Assembly (NCBI GenBank): GCA_028873695.1
Contig: JAPPNU010000024.1
Coordinates: 90,975 to 154,974 of the forward strand
Origin: Gemmatimonadota bacterium
GTDB lineage: Bacteria > Latescibacterota > UBA2968 > GCA-2709665
Direction: 5' to 3'
DNA length: 64,000 bases
This document shows positions 8,178-17,351 of the stretch, piece by piece (within the stretch, counting starts at the first letter, position 1; each line of letters begins with the position of its first letter). The translations under genes and the position numbers were made by a program. Below the pieces are notes generated by a model. That model saw only the letters and a program-made list of their open reading frames with translations. It had not been told where the DNA came from and searched no databases.

Positions 8178-9217
8178 GACAGGAGCCCCCGGTCGATACA
8201 CCACCTGATGGACCGCCGCATGCCCTCCTCCAGGCCGATTCGAGGACAATAGCGCAGTTCCCGCTCGGCCTTTTCGATGGAACACGCGATGGTCTTGTTC
8301 ATCTCCGACAGGACGTGCATCTCCTGCCAGTACAGTCCTGCGCGCTGGATGATCCAGTCGATTGCCACCGCGAACTCACTGGCAATTCCCGGCAGTCTCA
8401 ACCTCCCGTGCGCGACCGGCAGGTTGAATTCATGCTCCAGGAGTCTTTCGATGGTGTCAACCGTTTCGTTCATCGTGTAGGGTTTTCGATCTGCGATCCA
8501 GTAGGTCTGTCCGCGAGCGCTTTCGATATGACCGGCAAGCAGGATGGCCTGACAGAGATTGTCGATATACGTCATCGAACGTCTGTTCTCGCCCCCGCCG
8601 ACGACGGGCACGCGCCCGTTCTGGATCATCTTGAAGAACCGTGTCTGCCGCGGCGGCTGACCGGGACCGTAAAACCAGCAGGGCCGAAGTACCGTGGTTT
8701 CAAGTTTCCCGGACGCGTGCGCCGCATTGACGAATTCTTCCGCCAGCATTTTCGATCTGCCGTAACTCATATACGGCCGATTCGGCGAATTCTCGTCAAA
8801 CAGGCGCCCGTTTCCGGCGTGATGACCCGCAGGACTGTTGGACGAAATCATCACCAGCCGCTCAACGCCGTGCTCCACCGCGCAGTCGACGACGTTGCGT
8901 GCGCCGCCCGTATTCACGTCGTAGAAGTCCCTGACCCGCCTGGGATGAATGACGCCAGTCAGGTGAAAGAGCGTGGCGCCTTCGGCATCTCCGAACAGCC
9001 GCCCAACCGATGCCCTGTCGCGCACGTCGCCCTCCACCACGCTTACCCTCCGCGAAAAGCCGCGCAATTCCTTCGAGTTCACCCCGTTCAACACAAAACA
9101 CCGTATGCGGCGATTCGCATACGGTTCCGTAAGCCACGGCATACCGGCGCTTCCATTGACGATCGTCTCGACCAGTCGGGTGCCCAGCCAACCGGGCGCA
9201 CCGGTAATCAGGATCAT
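8174..9217 (-). CDS. NAD-dependent epimerase/dehydratase (extended SDR)
   Basis: The 347-residue product begins with the Rossmann motif I-T-G-A-P-G-W-L-G and contains the catalytic Y-G-R-S-K (Tyr-x-x-x-Lys), the conserved L-R-P-C-W-F-Y-G-P-G and the S-M-T-Y-I-D-N strand. It belongs to the same SDR family as the gene at 6514-7545 but is clearly not a recent copy of it. It is the first gene of the operon and overlaps the next by four bases. A GGGAGG lies upstream of the ATG, with a longer than usual gap. The reaction is probably NAD-dependent oxidation or epimerisation of a nucleotide sugar, or a 3-beta-hydroxysteroid-type alcohol. The exact substrate is unknown. Confidence 0.8.
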   Translation of the reverse strand: MILITGAPGWLGTRLVETIVNGSAGMPWLTEPYANRRIRCFVLNGVNSKELRGFSRRVSVVEGDVRDRASVGRLFGDAEGATLFHLTGVIHPRRVRDFYDVNTGGARNVVDCAVEHGVERLVMISSNSPAGHHAGNGRLFDENSPNRPYMSYGRSKMLAEEFVNAAHASGKLETTVLRPCWFYGPGQPPRQTRFFKMIQNGRVPVVGGGENRRSMTYIDNLCQAILLAGHIESARGQTYWIADRKPYTMNETVDTIERLLEHEFNLPVAHGRLRLPGIASEFAVAIDWIIQRAGLYWQEMHVLSEMNKTIACSIEKAERELRYCPRIGLEEGMRRSIRWCIDRGLLS

Positions 9218-9353
9218 GCGCGAAATTTCGTTCCTCCCGTCGAATTCTACCGGCCGGCCGTCAACAACCGAATTTCAGTCAATACGCTTGTCCCGATATC
9301 CGGGACGAAATCCGCCGCTTCGATTCTCCGCGCCGGGGCTCGCAGCGAAAAAC

Positions 9354-9770
9354 CTAATCCACACGCGCCCCGACCCACTCGCTCCTGTTGCACGTGACGT
9401 CGACGACGTTTCCATCGGGATCCAGGACCTTGAACGAAACCGGCGGGCGCACGTCCGGATCGACCGGGTTGCGCTCTTTCACGTTTTCACGCACCACCTC
9501 CGCTCCCCAGTCCATAATGCGGGACCACGTCGCGTCCAGATCATCTACGACCACACCGAAATGAATGTACTCGTTTCCCTCGTCGAGGGGTGGTCGATTC
9601 GAATCCCGGGGCTGTTGAATCAACGTAATGTTGTTCGTACCGTCGCTCATGTCCAGGGCATCGCCGTGTGCTCGGCGGGAGATGAAACGCCAGCCGATCA
9701 CCTCTTCGTAGAACCGCCTGGACAGTTCCATATCGGCGCAGCGCAGCGCGAGATGCCTCAACAGACCCAT
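9354..9770 (-). CDS. VOC (glyoxalase/dioxygenase) family protein
   Basis: The 138-residue product has the two beta-alpha-beta-beta-beta halves of the vicinal oxygen chelate fold. A His in L-R-H-L-A-L-R and another in E-Y-I-H-F-G-V are likely metal ligands. The final ligand position, usually Glu in this family, is Asp in D-P-D-G-N-V-V-D-V-T. It would be a cytoplasmic metal enzyme such as a lyase or dioxygenase. The ATG has a good GGAGGA six bases upstream. It is the last gene of the 9.4-15.7 kb operon, 63 bp after the Gfo/Idh gene. The substrate is not known. Confidence 0.75.
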   Translation of the reverse strand: MGLLRHLALRCADMELSRRFYEEVIGWRFISRRAHGDALDMSDGTNNITLIQQPRDSNRPPLDEGNEYIHFGVVVDDLDATWSRIMDWGAEVVRENVKERNPVDPDVRPPVSFKVLDPDGNVVDVTCNRSEWVGARVD

Positions 9771-9833
9771 GGTATCCTCCCAATTGTTGGTTCGCAGGAC
9801 GAAATTTTCTGCATACCCGCCGCCGGATGACGA

Positions 9834-10826
9834 TCACACTGCATCCCGAAGAACGCCCGCGGCCCTGAGGACCGTTTCCTGCACGATCAACTCATGGTCA
9901 AGTGACCGGACGGGCGGTCGCCGGCCTCTGATTTCGGCGACCATCGAGCGCAGGCTTCCGACGTACCTTGGTTCGTTCCTGACGGGCACCTCCTGCCAAC
10001 CCTTGCTGAAACCGTCGCGCGTCTCGTCCATGCAGAGGCGGACCACCGGGTCCGGCTCGAGCGGCTCCATGACCACGCTGCCCCGCGTACCGTACACTTC
10101 GAACCGCCGCGACGGAAAGGCGGACACCTCGAGCGAGGAAGACTCGACGATCGCCATCGCGTTCTCGTATTCGAAGACCGCCGCGGTATTGTCCCTGAAG
10201 GCCGGAACGATTCCGCGCTCATTCCTGAGGAACGACGTCACCCGGTCCGGTCGTCCCAGAACGGCAACGACCATGTCCATCAGATGGCAGAGCAACTCGA
10301 ACAGAATGCCGCCCTTGTGTACGGCCAGTCCCTCACGCCTGTCATCGGGAACCAGCGTGGACATGCGCCCCCGAACGGAGAAAACGTCCCCGAGTCTGCC
10401 GGATTTCACGCAGTCCAGGATGAACTGGAATCCGGCGTTGTATCTGAACATGTATCCCAATTGCAGTAGCAGTCCCTTTTCCTTCGCCGTGGCGACCAGC
10501 GCCTGAAATTCCTCCCAGTCGTCTCCCGCCGGCTTGTCCAGCCAGACGTGTTTACCGCGCGCCAGCGCCTCTCGGGCGAACCCAAGATTCTGCGCGATCG
10601 CGCCCTCCACGGCAATCGCGGTAATCGAATCGTCGTCGAGCATCTCCTCCCCGGTGTTGTACCGATTGACGCCCCTGTACGCCTCCATTGCGCCGCGTGA
10701 AGCGCGCACGGCCGGATCCGGCTCATAGACACCAGCGAAGTGTACGTCCGGGTTTTCCCTCATTACCGCCGCCTTGCCCGCGGCGTGAGGGTGCAGCATT
10801 CCGTATTGTGCAAATCTGATTTTCAT
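9834..10826 (-). CDS. Gfo/Idh/MocA family NAD(P)-dependent oxidoreductase
   Basis: From ATG at 10826 (GGAAGGG eight bases upstream) the product has 330 residues. It has a weakly conserved N-terminal Rossmann half starting K-I-R-F-A-Q-Y-G-M-L, a D-K-P-A-G loop in place of the usual E-K-P, and a C-terminal beta-sheet domain with G-G-I-L-F-E-L-L-C-H-L-M-D. Family members oxidise or reduce sugars, inositols or sugar acids. The gene belongs to the heparinase-RraA-Ldh operon, so a role in catabolism of the released sugar is likely. The start is placed at 10826 because the open frame further upstream overlaps the Ldh gene and a structured spacer. Confidence 0.8.
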   Translation of the reverse strand: MKIRFAQYGMLHPHAAGKAAVMRENPDVHFAGVYEPDPAVRASRGAMEAYRGVNRYNTGEEMLDDDSITAIAVEGAIAQNLGFAREALARGKHVWLDKPAGDDWEEFQALVATAKEKGLLLQLGYMFRYNAGFQFILDCVKSGRLGDVFSVRGRMSTLVPDDRREGLAVHKGGILFELLCHLMDMVVAVLGRPDRVTSFLRNERGIVPAFRDNTAAVFEYENAMAIVESSSLEVSAFPSRRFEVYGTRGSVVMEPLEPDPVVRLCMDETRDGFSKGWQEVPVRNEPRYVGSLRSMVAEIRGRRPPVRSLDHELIVQETVLRAAGVLRDAV

Positions 10827-10914
10827 ATTTCCCTTCCACGGTGCGACAGCCAAAAATCCGGTCAGACTCGGCGACGGCGTCACTGATTGTCTTTCAACCG
10901 GAGCAGCTGGCCTT

Positions 10915-10948
10915 GTGTACCGGGAGCATTGGTACACCCGATGCTCCC
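10915..10948. promoter_or_regulatory. nested inverted repeats, possible pseudoknot or operator
   Basis: In the 154-bp gap between the Ldh and Gfo/Idh genes, GTGTACC (10915-10921) pairs with GGTACAC (10931-10937). The loop between them, GGGAGCAT (10922-10929), pairs perfectly with ATGCTCCC (10941-10948). The two stems interleave, so RNA from either strand could form an H-type pseudoknot or switch between two hairpins. As DNA, the outer dyad could be an operator. No T run follows, so it is not a simple terminator. Confidence 0.5.
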
Positions 10949-10980
10949 TGGCAACGGCCCGAAAACGTCCGGACCCGCGT

Positions 10981-11979
10981 TCAACCGGTCCGTTCAGCGC
11001 GGTCCTGAAACGGCGTCTCCACACCCAGTTCCGCCGCAACCGCCGCCAGATCCCGCCGGTGATCCGGACCGACGGGTATACCCTCTGACGCCCAGCTCTG
11101 CTCCCGTTCCCATTCGAGGGCCCCGGGTAGCAGCGCGCGATCCTCGCCCGGAAACGGTTGAAGCCCCCGCACGGCCGTAACAAAGTCATCCATCTGTCGC
11201 TGAAACGTTTCCCGAGGCGCAAAAGCCGAGACGTCTACGGCCAGGATGAACGATCCCTGGTTCACCGCCGTCCATGACGCTCCCTCCTCGTCAAGCGTCT
11301 GAATCCCCGCCAGCAGACCCCCCAGGGCGTGACAGACCGCGCCGAGGCCGAGACTCTTGAAAAACGTCGCGGGCATGCGATGGAAAATGGTCTCGAAATC
11401 CGCGTTCCGTGAATGCGCCACCGCCGTCGACATATCCAGGACCAGCGGATGCTCCCGGCCGGACGGAACCGCAAAGCTCATCGGCGACGCGCCGTTGGCG
11501 GACATGATCCCCTGATCGGGCGACAGTTGCCGGACATGCGACGACACGACAAAGCCGACCATGCCCGCGCCTGAAATGACCCGGGAGTACTTGCCGGCAG
11601 CGCCGAAATGGAAATGGTTGCGCGTGGCCACAGCCGCCAGTCCAACGGCCGCGGCCTTTTCCACAGCGAGGTGCGCCGCCCGCCAGCAAGCAAAATGACC
11701 CAGCCCCCCGTCCCCGTCGATCGTGCCCGTCGCCGGTGTCTGATGCACAATGGAACTATCCGGGTTCTGATTCAGGTCTCCGTCGCGCAGGAGACGCAGG
11801 TAGCGAGCCGACTGCCGCGTCCCGTGGCTGAACACGCCGCGTATATCGGTGTCCACGAGGAGTTCGGCCATCAGCCGCGCCCGGTCCGCGGACATCCCCA
11901 CCCGGCAATACATCTCGGACATGAATTTCCGCATGTCCTCCGGCATCACCCGTATGAATTCCACGGGAACGACGTTCAC
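10981..11979 (-). CDS. Ldh family (malate/L-lactate/ureidoglycolate-type) dehydrogenase
   Basis: The 332-residue product belongs to the non-Rossmann NAD(P)-dependent 2-hydroxyacid dehydrogenases (MDH2/Ldh2). It shows the early D-I-R-G-V-F-S-H-G-T motif with the conserved Ser-His-Gly, the R-N-H-F-H-F-G-A-A-G nucleotide-binding region and A-N-G-A-S-P-M-S. These enzymes interconvert 2-hydroxy and 2-oxo acids, for example sugar-derived aldonates or sulfolactate. It sits 41 bp after the RraA-like gene in the heparinase operon, which suggests oxidation of a sugar acid or hydroxy acid released from the polymer. The exact substrate cannot be read from sequence. Confidence 0.8.
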   Translation of the reverse strand: MNVVPVEFIRVMPEDMRKFMSEMYCRVGMSADRARLMAELLVDTDIRGVFSHGTRQSARYLRLLRDGDLNQNPDSSIVHQTPATGTIDGDGGLGHFACWRAAHLAVEKAAAVGLAAVATRNHFHFGAAGKYSRVISGAGMVGFVVSSHVRQLSPDQGIMSANGASPMSFAVPSGREHPLVLDMSTAVAHSRNADFETIFHRMPATFFKSLGLGAVCHALGGLLAGIQTLDEEGASWTAVNQGSFILAVDVSAFAPRETFQRQMDDFVTAVRGLQPFPGEDRALLPGALEWEREQSWASEGIPVGPDHRRDLAAVAAELGVETPFQDRAERTG

Positions 11980-12020
11980 TCAACAACCCTCCCGGGACCT
12001 GCCGGTAAACAGGCCGGAAC

Positions 12021-12707
12021 CTACATGATACCGAACCGTTCAAACGCTTCACTCGCGGACATCCCTCGTTCGATGGCCTCGCGAACGCGGTTTTCGCCCC
12101 TTACCTTGTCCAGTGCCCGGTCAATGACGTCTGCCTCGGCGGCGGTGGGTACGATCACCACGCCATCCAGGTCGCCGAACACGATATCCCCCGGTGACAC
12201 ACCGGCGCCGTTTGAAAGCGTCAGCGTACAACGATAGTCCACCACGCGACCACGCACCCGCTGGTCCTGAGCGTACCGGCCGGCGCAGAACGTGGGAAAG
12301 TTCAAATTCAGAATGCCCCGCGTGTCACGGCTGAATCCGTCCAGAACAGCGCCCGCCGCGCCCAGCTTCATCGCTCGCGTACTCAACAGTTCGCCCCAGA
12401 GCGCATAGGTAGGCGATGCACCCGTGCAAATGTAGACTTCGTTCGGACCGAGATCGTCGAGCGCCTCGAACATCAGACCGAACGGCCCTTCATCTTCCAT
12501 GGAACCGCCGTCCCGGTCGGTCCAATCGGCCTCCAGGACCGGCATTGCACGGCCTGCCACGACCATATCGTCACGCAGGGGCTGAACCTCCGGCGGCAGG
12601 AACTGCCTGACCAGACCCACCTCGTCCATCGCGTCGCCGACCACGGCGGTGAACAGTTCACGCCGCATCAACTCGAAAAGTCCGGCATCGTCGCGCCATT
12701 CGGCCAT
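12021..12707 (-). CDS. RraA family protein (HMG/CHA aldolase-like)
   Basis: From ATG at 12707 the product has 228 residues and matches the RraA/DlpA family. It has G-D-A-M-D-E near the N-terminus, the G-A-A-G-A-V-L-D-G-F-S-R-D strand with the conserved G-x-x-R/D metal-binding region, and S-P-G-D-I-V-F-G-D-L-D-G-V-V-I-V-P. Enzyme members cleave 4-hydroxy-4-methyl-2-oxoglutarate or 4-carboxy-4-hydroxy-2-oxoadipate; many operon-borne versions act on other 2-oxo acids. A GTG at 12740 abuts the heparinase stop, but AGGAG nine bases before 12707 favours the shorter form. It most likely performs an aldolase step on a sugar-acid intermediate with the neighbouring dehydrogenases. Confidence 0.75.
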   Translation of the reverse strand: MAEWRDDAGLFELMRRELFTAVVGDAMDEVGLVRQFLPPEVQPLRDDMVVAGRAMPVLEADWTDRDGGSMEDEGPFGLMFEALDDLGPNEVYICTGASPTYALWGELLSTRAMKLGAAGAVLDGFSRDTRGILNLNFPTFCAGRYAQDQRVRGRVVDYRCTLTLSNGAGVSPGDIVFGDLDGVVIVPTAAEADVIDRALDKVRGENRVREAIERGMSASEAFERFGIM

Positions 12708-12740
12708 ACCGTCTTTCTCCTGAGATTTCAAAACAGCCAC

Positions 12741-15710
12741 TTACCATCGGGCTTCGTACGTCCGTACCACGCGAAACTGCCGGCCCACTTCAAAATCGTA
12801 CAGGAATCCCTGCGAATAGTCCAGTTCGTCCACCATTCCACGCACGAAATCCACGTTGCCCACGTCGATCAGCGTTCGGCCGCCTTCCCGTCGTACCTCG
12901 CGTATGCGGTAGGTCGCATCGCGTTCGTTATCGTTCTCGATGGATATGTACCCGCCGTCGAGCGGGTCCGCGGGCGGCTCTTCGAACGTCCAGATCCGGC
13001 CCGGCTCGAACGCTTCGACCCTGCCTCGCCAAACGCCCGACGGCTTCCGGATGGATCGATCATGGGTGCCAAGCAACGTGCCTCCCGTCAACACAGCCCA
13101 TTGAGGCAATCCGTTCACCTCCGAATATACGCCGAGACTCCCGTCGAACCTGATCCGTCCGTCAACCTCCACGAGAGTACCTTCGTGGCCGAAAATCAAC
13201 GTATCGACCCGGTTGCCCGGCAGATGGACTTTCAGCGCTCTGGCGGCGCCGGGTACCTCGAGTTCCTCCGCGGAGTTGACAACTCGAACGCCGTCGTAGG
13301 CTTCGATCAGGCTCAGGAACGAGGAGTCAAGCATGTCTTTCCCCTCGTGCGAGGCGACCGCGTAGGTCAATCTGCGTGGGTTACCCGGCTTGTTCTGTGG
13401 CGGGTCCCCGTGGCACAGCGCCATTTCTCCCGGCGGACTGAACATACTCCACCGGAGATGCACGTCGGTCATTGGCGGCTTCCCGTCAGCGCAGGAACCC
13501 GCTTTTACCTTCCAGGTGTCTCTCACCCTCCAGTCCGCCGAAACGACGCGCTCCGGAGAAGGACACCGCCTGACGTCGTACAGATATTGGAAACCACTGC
13601 CCCTGTATCCGTTCAGGTCCACAACGGTTCCATCGTAGAACTCACCGAAACCGACGTCCTCTCCGGCGTAGGTCCCTCGAGCCTGAGGCTGCAAGACCAT
13701 CCCCTGCGTCGTCACGTCTCCTTCCGCCGCGTGGAACAGGAAATGGTGTGAACACCCGCCCGACACGCGGTACAGATCAACGACATAGAAATCCCTTTCC
13801 GACACCCGGACCAGGACGCTGCACCGTCCGTAGGCGCGGCACTGCGGATAGACGTCGGGAGAAGACACGGAGACCGCCTGCACGTTTTCGGCGAATCCCG
13901 CGAAACCGACCTTGCCTGAATAGGTGCGTTTCTGGGGACTTCGATCCACCATTACCGTATTGTGCGAAACCGTATGGTTCGTCCAGCCCGACCGCTTGGG
14001 CCACACCCGGGCGTGCTCGGGATATCCCAGGTCCGGCAGAAGATCCAGTCCGAAGCCGTAGAGTCCCAGATTGAGGCGGTCAGCGTGTCCGTGGCCCCCA
14101 TTACGACCGTAATACAGCCACATCGTCCTTTCGTATTCACCCTCTCCATCGCGGAGCATCGCCAGACCGTATCCCGTCATTACATCCGATGCCAGCCGCA
14201 ACGGACCGCACCTGCGTACCGTTTCCGCCACCCGGACCCGTAGCGCCTCCGGGTCCGGATCCGTAATTGCTCCGTGTACCCTGGACAGATCACCGCCCGT
14301 CAGATGATCCACCGCCTGCGCAAGCTCGTTGTCTCCGAACAGTTCGAACCCGTACAGGCTTTGTTCCAGATCATTCCCGCCGAGTCCGGGGCTTCCCGTG
14401 CTCCCGCTGTCGCCGATGGAAGGGACAAAGCGATTCAGCGCCGTCACGCGCATGAACGCCAGGTACATCTGCCGGTATCTGGGAAAGTCACGGATCTGGT
14501 AGCGCGTATATGACGGTCGGGACCTGAGGATCATTTCGAGCGAACGCATTCCCAGGGGCCACCTCAGCCAACCCAGGCTGTATCCCGGAGCCCCCTCCGA
14601 TCCCACGCCGTCCCGATCGATCTCTCGAGCGAAGAGCAGGGGAACGTGGCCTCCGGTTGGCCGGCGGCCTATGAGGAAACCCTCCCTGAAAATCCAATCC
14701 AGCAAGTCATCCGTCCGATCGTCGTCAAGCGCGATCGCCAGCATGGCCATGGTGGCCTGGTCCCCGGGCTCGTTATGGTGGATGTCCCCCGAGAGGATGG
14801 CATCGATCCCTTCCTTCAATATGTTGCGCTCGATGTGCCTGCTCAACGCGTCCGCGGCGCCCTGCTCGACCAGGCCGTGCCGCAGCTGTTTTTCACGGAG
14901 AAACCGAAACAGTTCGTCTTCGTCGTTCCAGGATGTGCGGGCCAGGTCGAAGCATTCGGTGAATGCCTTCAGCAGGCCGGGCTCCCAGATCCGGCCGTAG
15001 ATCCGGCCCCTGCCGCTGAGTCCGTCGGAATTGAAGAATCCATGCCGCGCCCAGAACGACCAGTCCATATCGGGATAAACGTCAGCGATGCGGGCGAGAA
15101 GCACGCCTGCCTTGTGGGCGTATATGCGGTCTCCTGTCAGCAGAAACGCTTCGCGTAACGCGCTGCACGCGGAACTGATCTCCGACCAGATACCATAGTG
15201 ACCATAGACTCCGACAAGCTTGAACGATTCTCCCTCCTCATCGGCCCAGCCCGTCCCGTCGTCCACGGCGAACCCGTGCTTTGGATCGTCCGGATCGGGA
15301 TGGTCTGTATTGTAGAGCAACGATCGGTCCGCGCGATCGGGGTCGAACAGACCGTCTTCGGCGATCCCGCTCCGGTAATAGGCCTCGAAGTCATTTGTCG
15401 GAAATCGTCCATTGCACGAAGGACATCTGATCTTCCACGGGTCCGCCAGCACGTCGACTTCGAAGCGTCCGCCGTGCCGGTAGATCCCCTGGCCGCATTG
15501 CGGGCACCCTTTTTCAATGCTCGCATTGGTGCTGCGCCCGATCGTCTGGCCCGTGACCATGGTCCAGAGCGTATCGTCGTCGAGGCCCACCCACCGCTTC
15601 GCCCTTTCGACGGCGACGTCCCGCCGGGCGGAGGCCCAGTCGAACCGCGTCGCGTTCCGCCGGGCGTTTCTCACCTGCTCCGGCGTCACCAGTTGTCCGC
15701 CTCGACCCAA
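12741..15710 (-). CDS. Heparinase II/III family polysaccharide lyase with CxxC zinc-ribbon-like insert
   Basis: The 989-residue product has a long N-terminal alpha/alpha toroid and a C-terminal beta-sandwich with the heparinase II/III signature G-H-G-H-A-D-R-L-N-L and S-H-N-T-V-M-V-D. These enzymes cleave uronic-acid polysaccharides by beta-elimination. Residues about 68-100 contain two CxxC pairs (C-P-Q-C and C-P-S-C), suggesting a structural zinc site. No signal peptide is obvious at the chosen TTG start, which has GGAGG five bases upstream. It leads the operon with RraA, Ldh, Gfo/Idh and VOC genes. It is not closely similar to the second heparinase in the window (32032-34791) but shares its domain layout and double CxxC. 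The polymer substrate is unknown. Confidence 0.8.
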   Translation of the reverse strand: MGRGGQLVTPEQVRNARRNATRFDWASARRDVAVERAKRWVGLDDDTLWTMVTGQTIGRSTNASIEKGCPQCGQGIYRHGGRFEVDVLADPWKIRCPSCNGRFPTNDFEAYYRSGIAEDGLFDPDRADRSLLYNTDHPDPDDPKHGFAVDDGTGWADEEGESFKLVGVYGHYGIWSEISSACSALREAFLLTGDRIYAHKAGVLLARIADVYPDMDWSFWARHGFFNSDGLSGRGRIYGRIWEPGLLKAFTECFDLARTSWNDEDELFRFLREKQLRHGLVEQGAADALSRHIERNILKEGIDAILSGDIHHNEPGDQATMAMLAIALDDDRTDDLLDWIFREGFLIGRRPTGGHVPLLFAREIDRDGVGSEGAPGYSLGWLRWPLGMRSLEMILRSRPSYTRYQIRDFPRYRQMYLAFMRVTALNRFVPSIGDSGSTGSPGLGGNDLEQSLYGFELFGDNELAQAVDHLTGGDLSRVHGAITDPDPEALRVRVAETVRRCGPLRLASDVMTGYGLAMLRDGEGEYERTMWLYYGRNGGHGHADRLNLGLYGFGLDLLPDLGYPEHARVWPKRSGWTNHTVSHNTVMVDRSPQKRTYSGKVGFAGFAENVQAVSVSSPDVYPQCRAYGRCSVLVRVSERDFYVVDLYRVSGGCSHHFLFHAAEGDVTTQGMVLQPQARGTYAGEDVGFGEFYDGTVVDLNGYRGSGFQYLYDVRRCPSPERVVSADWRVRDTWKVKAGSCADGKPPMTDVHLRWSMFSPPGEMALCHGDPPQNKPGNPRRLTYAVASHEGKDMLDSSFLSLIEAYDGVRVVNSAEELEVPGAARALKVHLPGNRVDTLIFGHEGTLVEVDGRIRFDGSLGVYSEVNGLPQWAVLTGGTLLGTHDRSIRKPSGVWRGRVEAFEPGRIWTFEEPPADPLDGGYISIENDNERDATYRIREVRREGGRTLIDVGNVDFVRGMVDELDYSQGFLYDFEVGRQFRVVRTYEARW

Positions 15711-15732
15711 GAGCGCCTCCTGAACAGCCTGT

Positions 15733-15763
15733 TGGATACGTTCCGACGTGGAGAATGTGTCAA
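15733..15763 (-). promoter_or_regulatory. possible promoter of the heparinase operon
   Basis: On the minus strand a perfect TTGACA (complement of 15758-15763) lies upstream of the TTG start at 15710. The -10 region is weak (TATCCA at a 19-bp spacing), so this is tentative. Confidence 0.3.
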
Positions 15764-15841
15764 GATACGCGCGCCCCGCGCGATGATCAACGGTTTTGTG
15801 ACCGCACGCATTCTGACAGCCCGCAGCCCTGCCGATATGGG

Positions 15842-15870
15842 TTGACTTGGGGGTCCGTCCCGCCTATCAT
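15842..15870 (+). promoter_or_regulatory. sigma70-like promoter of the 15.9-23.7 kb operon
   Basis: TTGACT (15842-15847) and TATCAT (15865-15870) are separated by 17 bp. Transcription would start about 30 bp before the ATG at 15909, which has GGAGG at 15897-15901. Confidence 0.6.
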
Positions 15871-15908
15871 ATCGCCCGTCGGTCGTTCAGGCCACGGAGG
15901 AGTCAAAC

Positions 15909-17312
15909 ATGTCCCACGACAGCGTCTTTACGTTCCGAACACACGGCGGCGTCTGTGCCGGCGAGACATGGATCTGCGATCGCGACGAGCCCATCGCGCG
16001 TCTCGAAGACAAGCTGATCGAACAGCCCGAACAGAACCTCCGTTATTTCAACGGCAACGCGAAGCCGGTCAACCTGCGGGACCTGAAACTGGCCCCGGGG
16101 GGCCGACCGCTCGTGTGCGGCGTGCAGATGTACTGGGTGTTCCAACACGGCGTGCTCGCCACCACGGACCTGATCGACGTCCAGGTCACGGGCCAGGAAA
16201 CCGACCGTCTTGTACTCACGGTAATCACGGCGGACCCGGGCGGCGTGGCCACCTCGCGCCGTGTACTCACGCTTACGTACGACGCGGCCTCCGGGTCGTA
16301 CGTCTACGACTTCAAGGCCCACCTGGATATCCACAGTCCGGAGGCGCTGGACAGGGAGGAGAACCTGTCCTTCGAGTACTGCGACCCGTGGTACAACGAC
16401 GTCCCCGGACCCACCGTCGAATTCCCGGGGATGTGGAAGAAAAGATATTCGCGTCTCCTGGCTGAAACCGGAGACGGCGCCGTCTGGCAAATGCCGCTGA
16501 ACCATATGGCGACGGGCATTCCGGGCCCGGGGTCGCTCAAGCGGGACGGCCTGTTCGTTCTGGCATACGATGAGGGCAACAACCCCGCCTTTGAATTTGT
16601 CGGCGACACCGCCGATCGCACGACGGTAGGCGTCTGTAACTGGGGATACGACGTCCATTTCGCGGGTCACTACGCGCGCGACGAACTCTACGCGCCGTTG
16701 TGCCCGCACTTTCGCATCCGGCTCTGCCCGGACGCGAAGGCGGCGCGGATGATGGCTCGTGCGGCGCCCGTTCCCCAGGTTTCGTACAATGGCTTTGAGG
16801 AACTCCCCGTTTACGAACGCAGGACGAGTTTCTCCAACGGGCTGCTGCTCAACAGACCCACCCCGTGCAACACCGATCCCTGGCCCTGGCTTCCAGAGGG
16901 CGAGGGCGCGGAATGGTGTCGGGACCACGGACGCTCCGACCCGTTTTCACTAAAGATCGACAAAACGACGGACGGACCCACCGAGTGGGTCATGGATCGT
17001 GAAAGCGATGGCGCCTGGACCGAACGCTGGACCCTTTCAACCGGCTTTCGCGTGACCGTATACATCAAGACCGAAAACGTCCGGGGACGCGGCGCCTTCC
17101 TGGCCTTGCGCTGGGGCGTCTTCAACGAACCCGAGAAATATCCCTACGTCTGTTCGCGGAAATTAACGGGCACCAATGACTGGACACCCGTCAGCGTGGA
17201 GATCCGCGGACCTTCGCCGCCGGACAGCGGGGCCGTCTACCTCATCCTGCGCCAGGACGGGAGCGGCACAAGCTGGTTCGACGACCTCGAAGTCGAACGC
17301 ATCGGCGCCTGA
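15909..17312 (+). CDS. Unknown protein with C-terminal carbohydrate-binding-like domain
   Basis: I do not recognise the first 350 residues of this 467-residue protein. They are beta-rich, with many Trp, Tyr and Cys, and have no signal peptide or membrane helix. The last 100 residues resemble a CBM4/9-like jelly-roll. They start W-T-L-S-T-G-F-R-V-T-V-Y-I and end in G-S-G-T-S-W-F-D-D-L-E-V, a hallmark of carbohydrate-binding sandwiches. Its place as first gene of an operon with dehydrogenases, a sulfatase and a glycosidase suggests it binds or acts on a carbohydrate. The start is well supported by GGAGG and an upstream promoter. Whether it is an enzyme is open. Confidence 0.6.
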   Translation: MSHDSVFTFRTHGGVCAGETWICDRDEPIARLEDKLIEQPEQNLRYFNGNAKPVNLRDLKLAPGGRPLVCGVQMYWVFQHGVLATTDLIDVQVTGQETDRLVLTVITADPGGVATSRRVLTLTYDAASGSYVYDFKAHLDIHSPEALDREENLSFEYCDPWYNDVPGPTVEFPGMWKKRYSRLLAETGDGAVWQMPLNHMATGIPGPGSLKRDGLFVLAYDEGNNPAFEFVGDTADRTTVGVCNWGYDVHFAGHYARDELYAPLCPHFRIRLCPDAKAARMMARAAPVPQVSYNGFEELPVYERRTSFSNGLLLNRPTPCNTDPWPWLPEGEGAEWCRDHGRSDPFSLKIDKTTDGPTEWVMDRESDGAWTERWTLSTGFRVTVYIKTENVRGRGAFLALRWGVFNEPEKYPYVCSRKLTGTNDWTPVSVEIRGPSPPDSGAVYLILRQDGSGTSWFDDLEVERIGA

Positions 17313-17351
17313 GACAACCGCGACCCAGGGAACGCCAAACCGGGACGAAAG

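Noticed and set aside
12708..12740. GTG at 12740 as RraA start
   Set aside because: It directly touches the heparinase stop without a ribosome-binding site; ATG at 12707 has AGGAG nine bases upstream.
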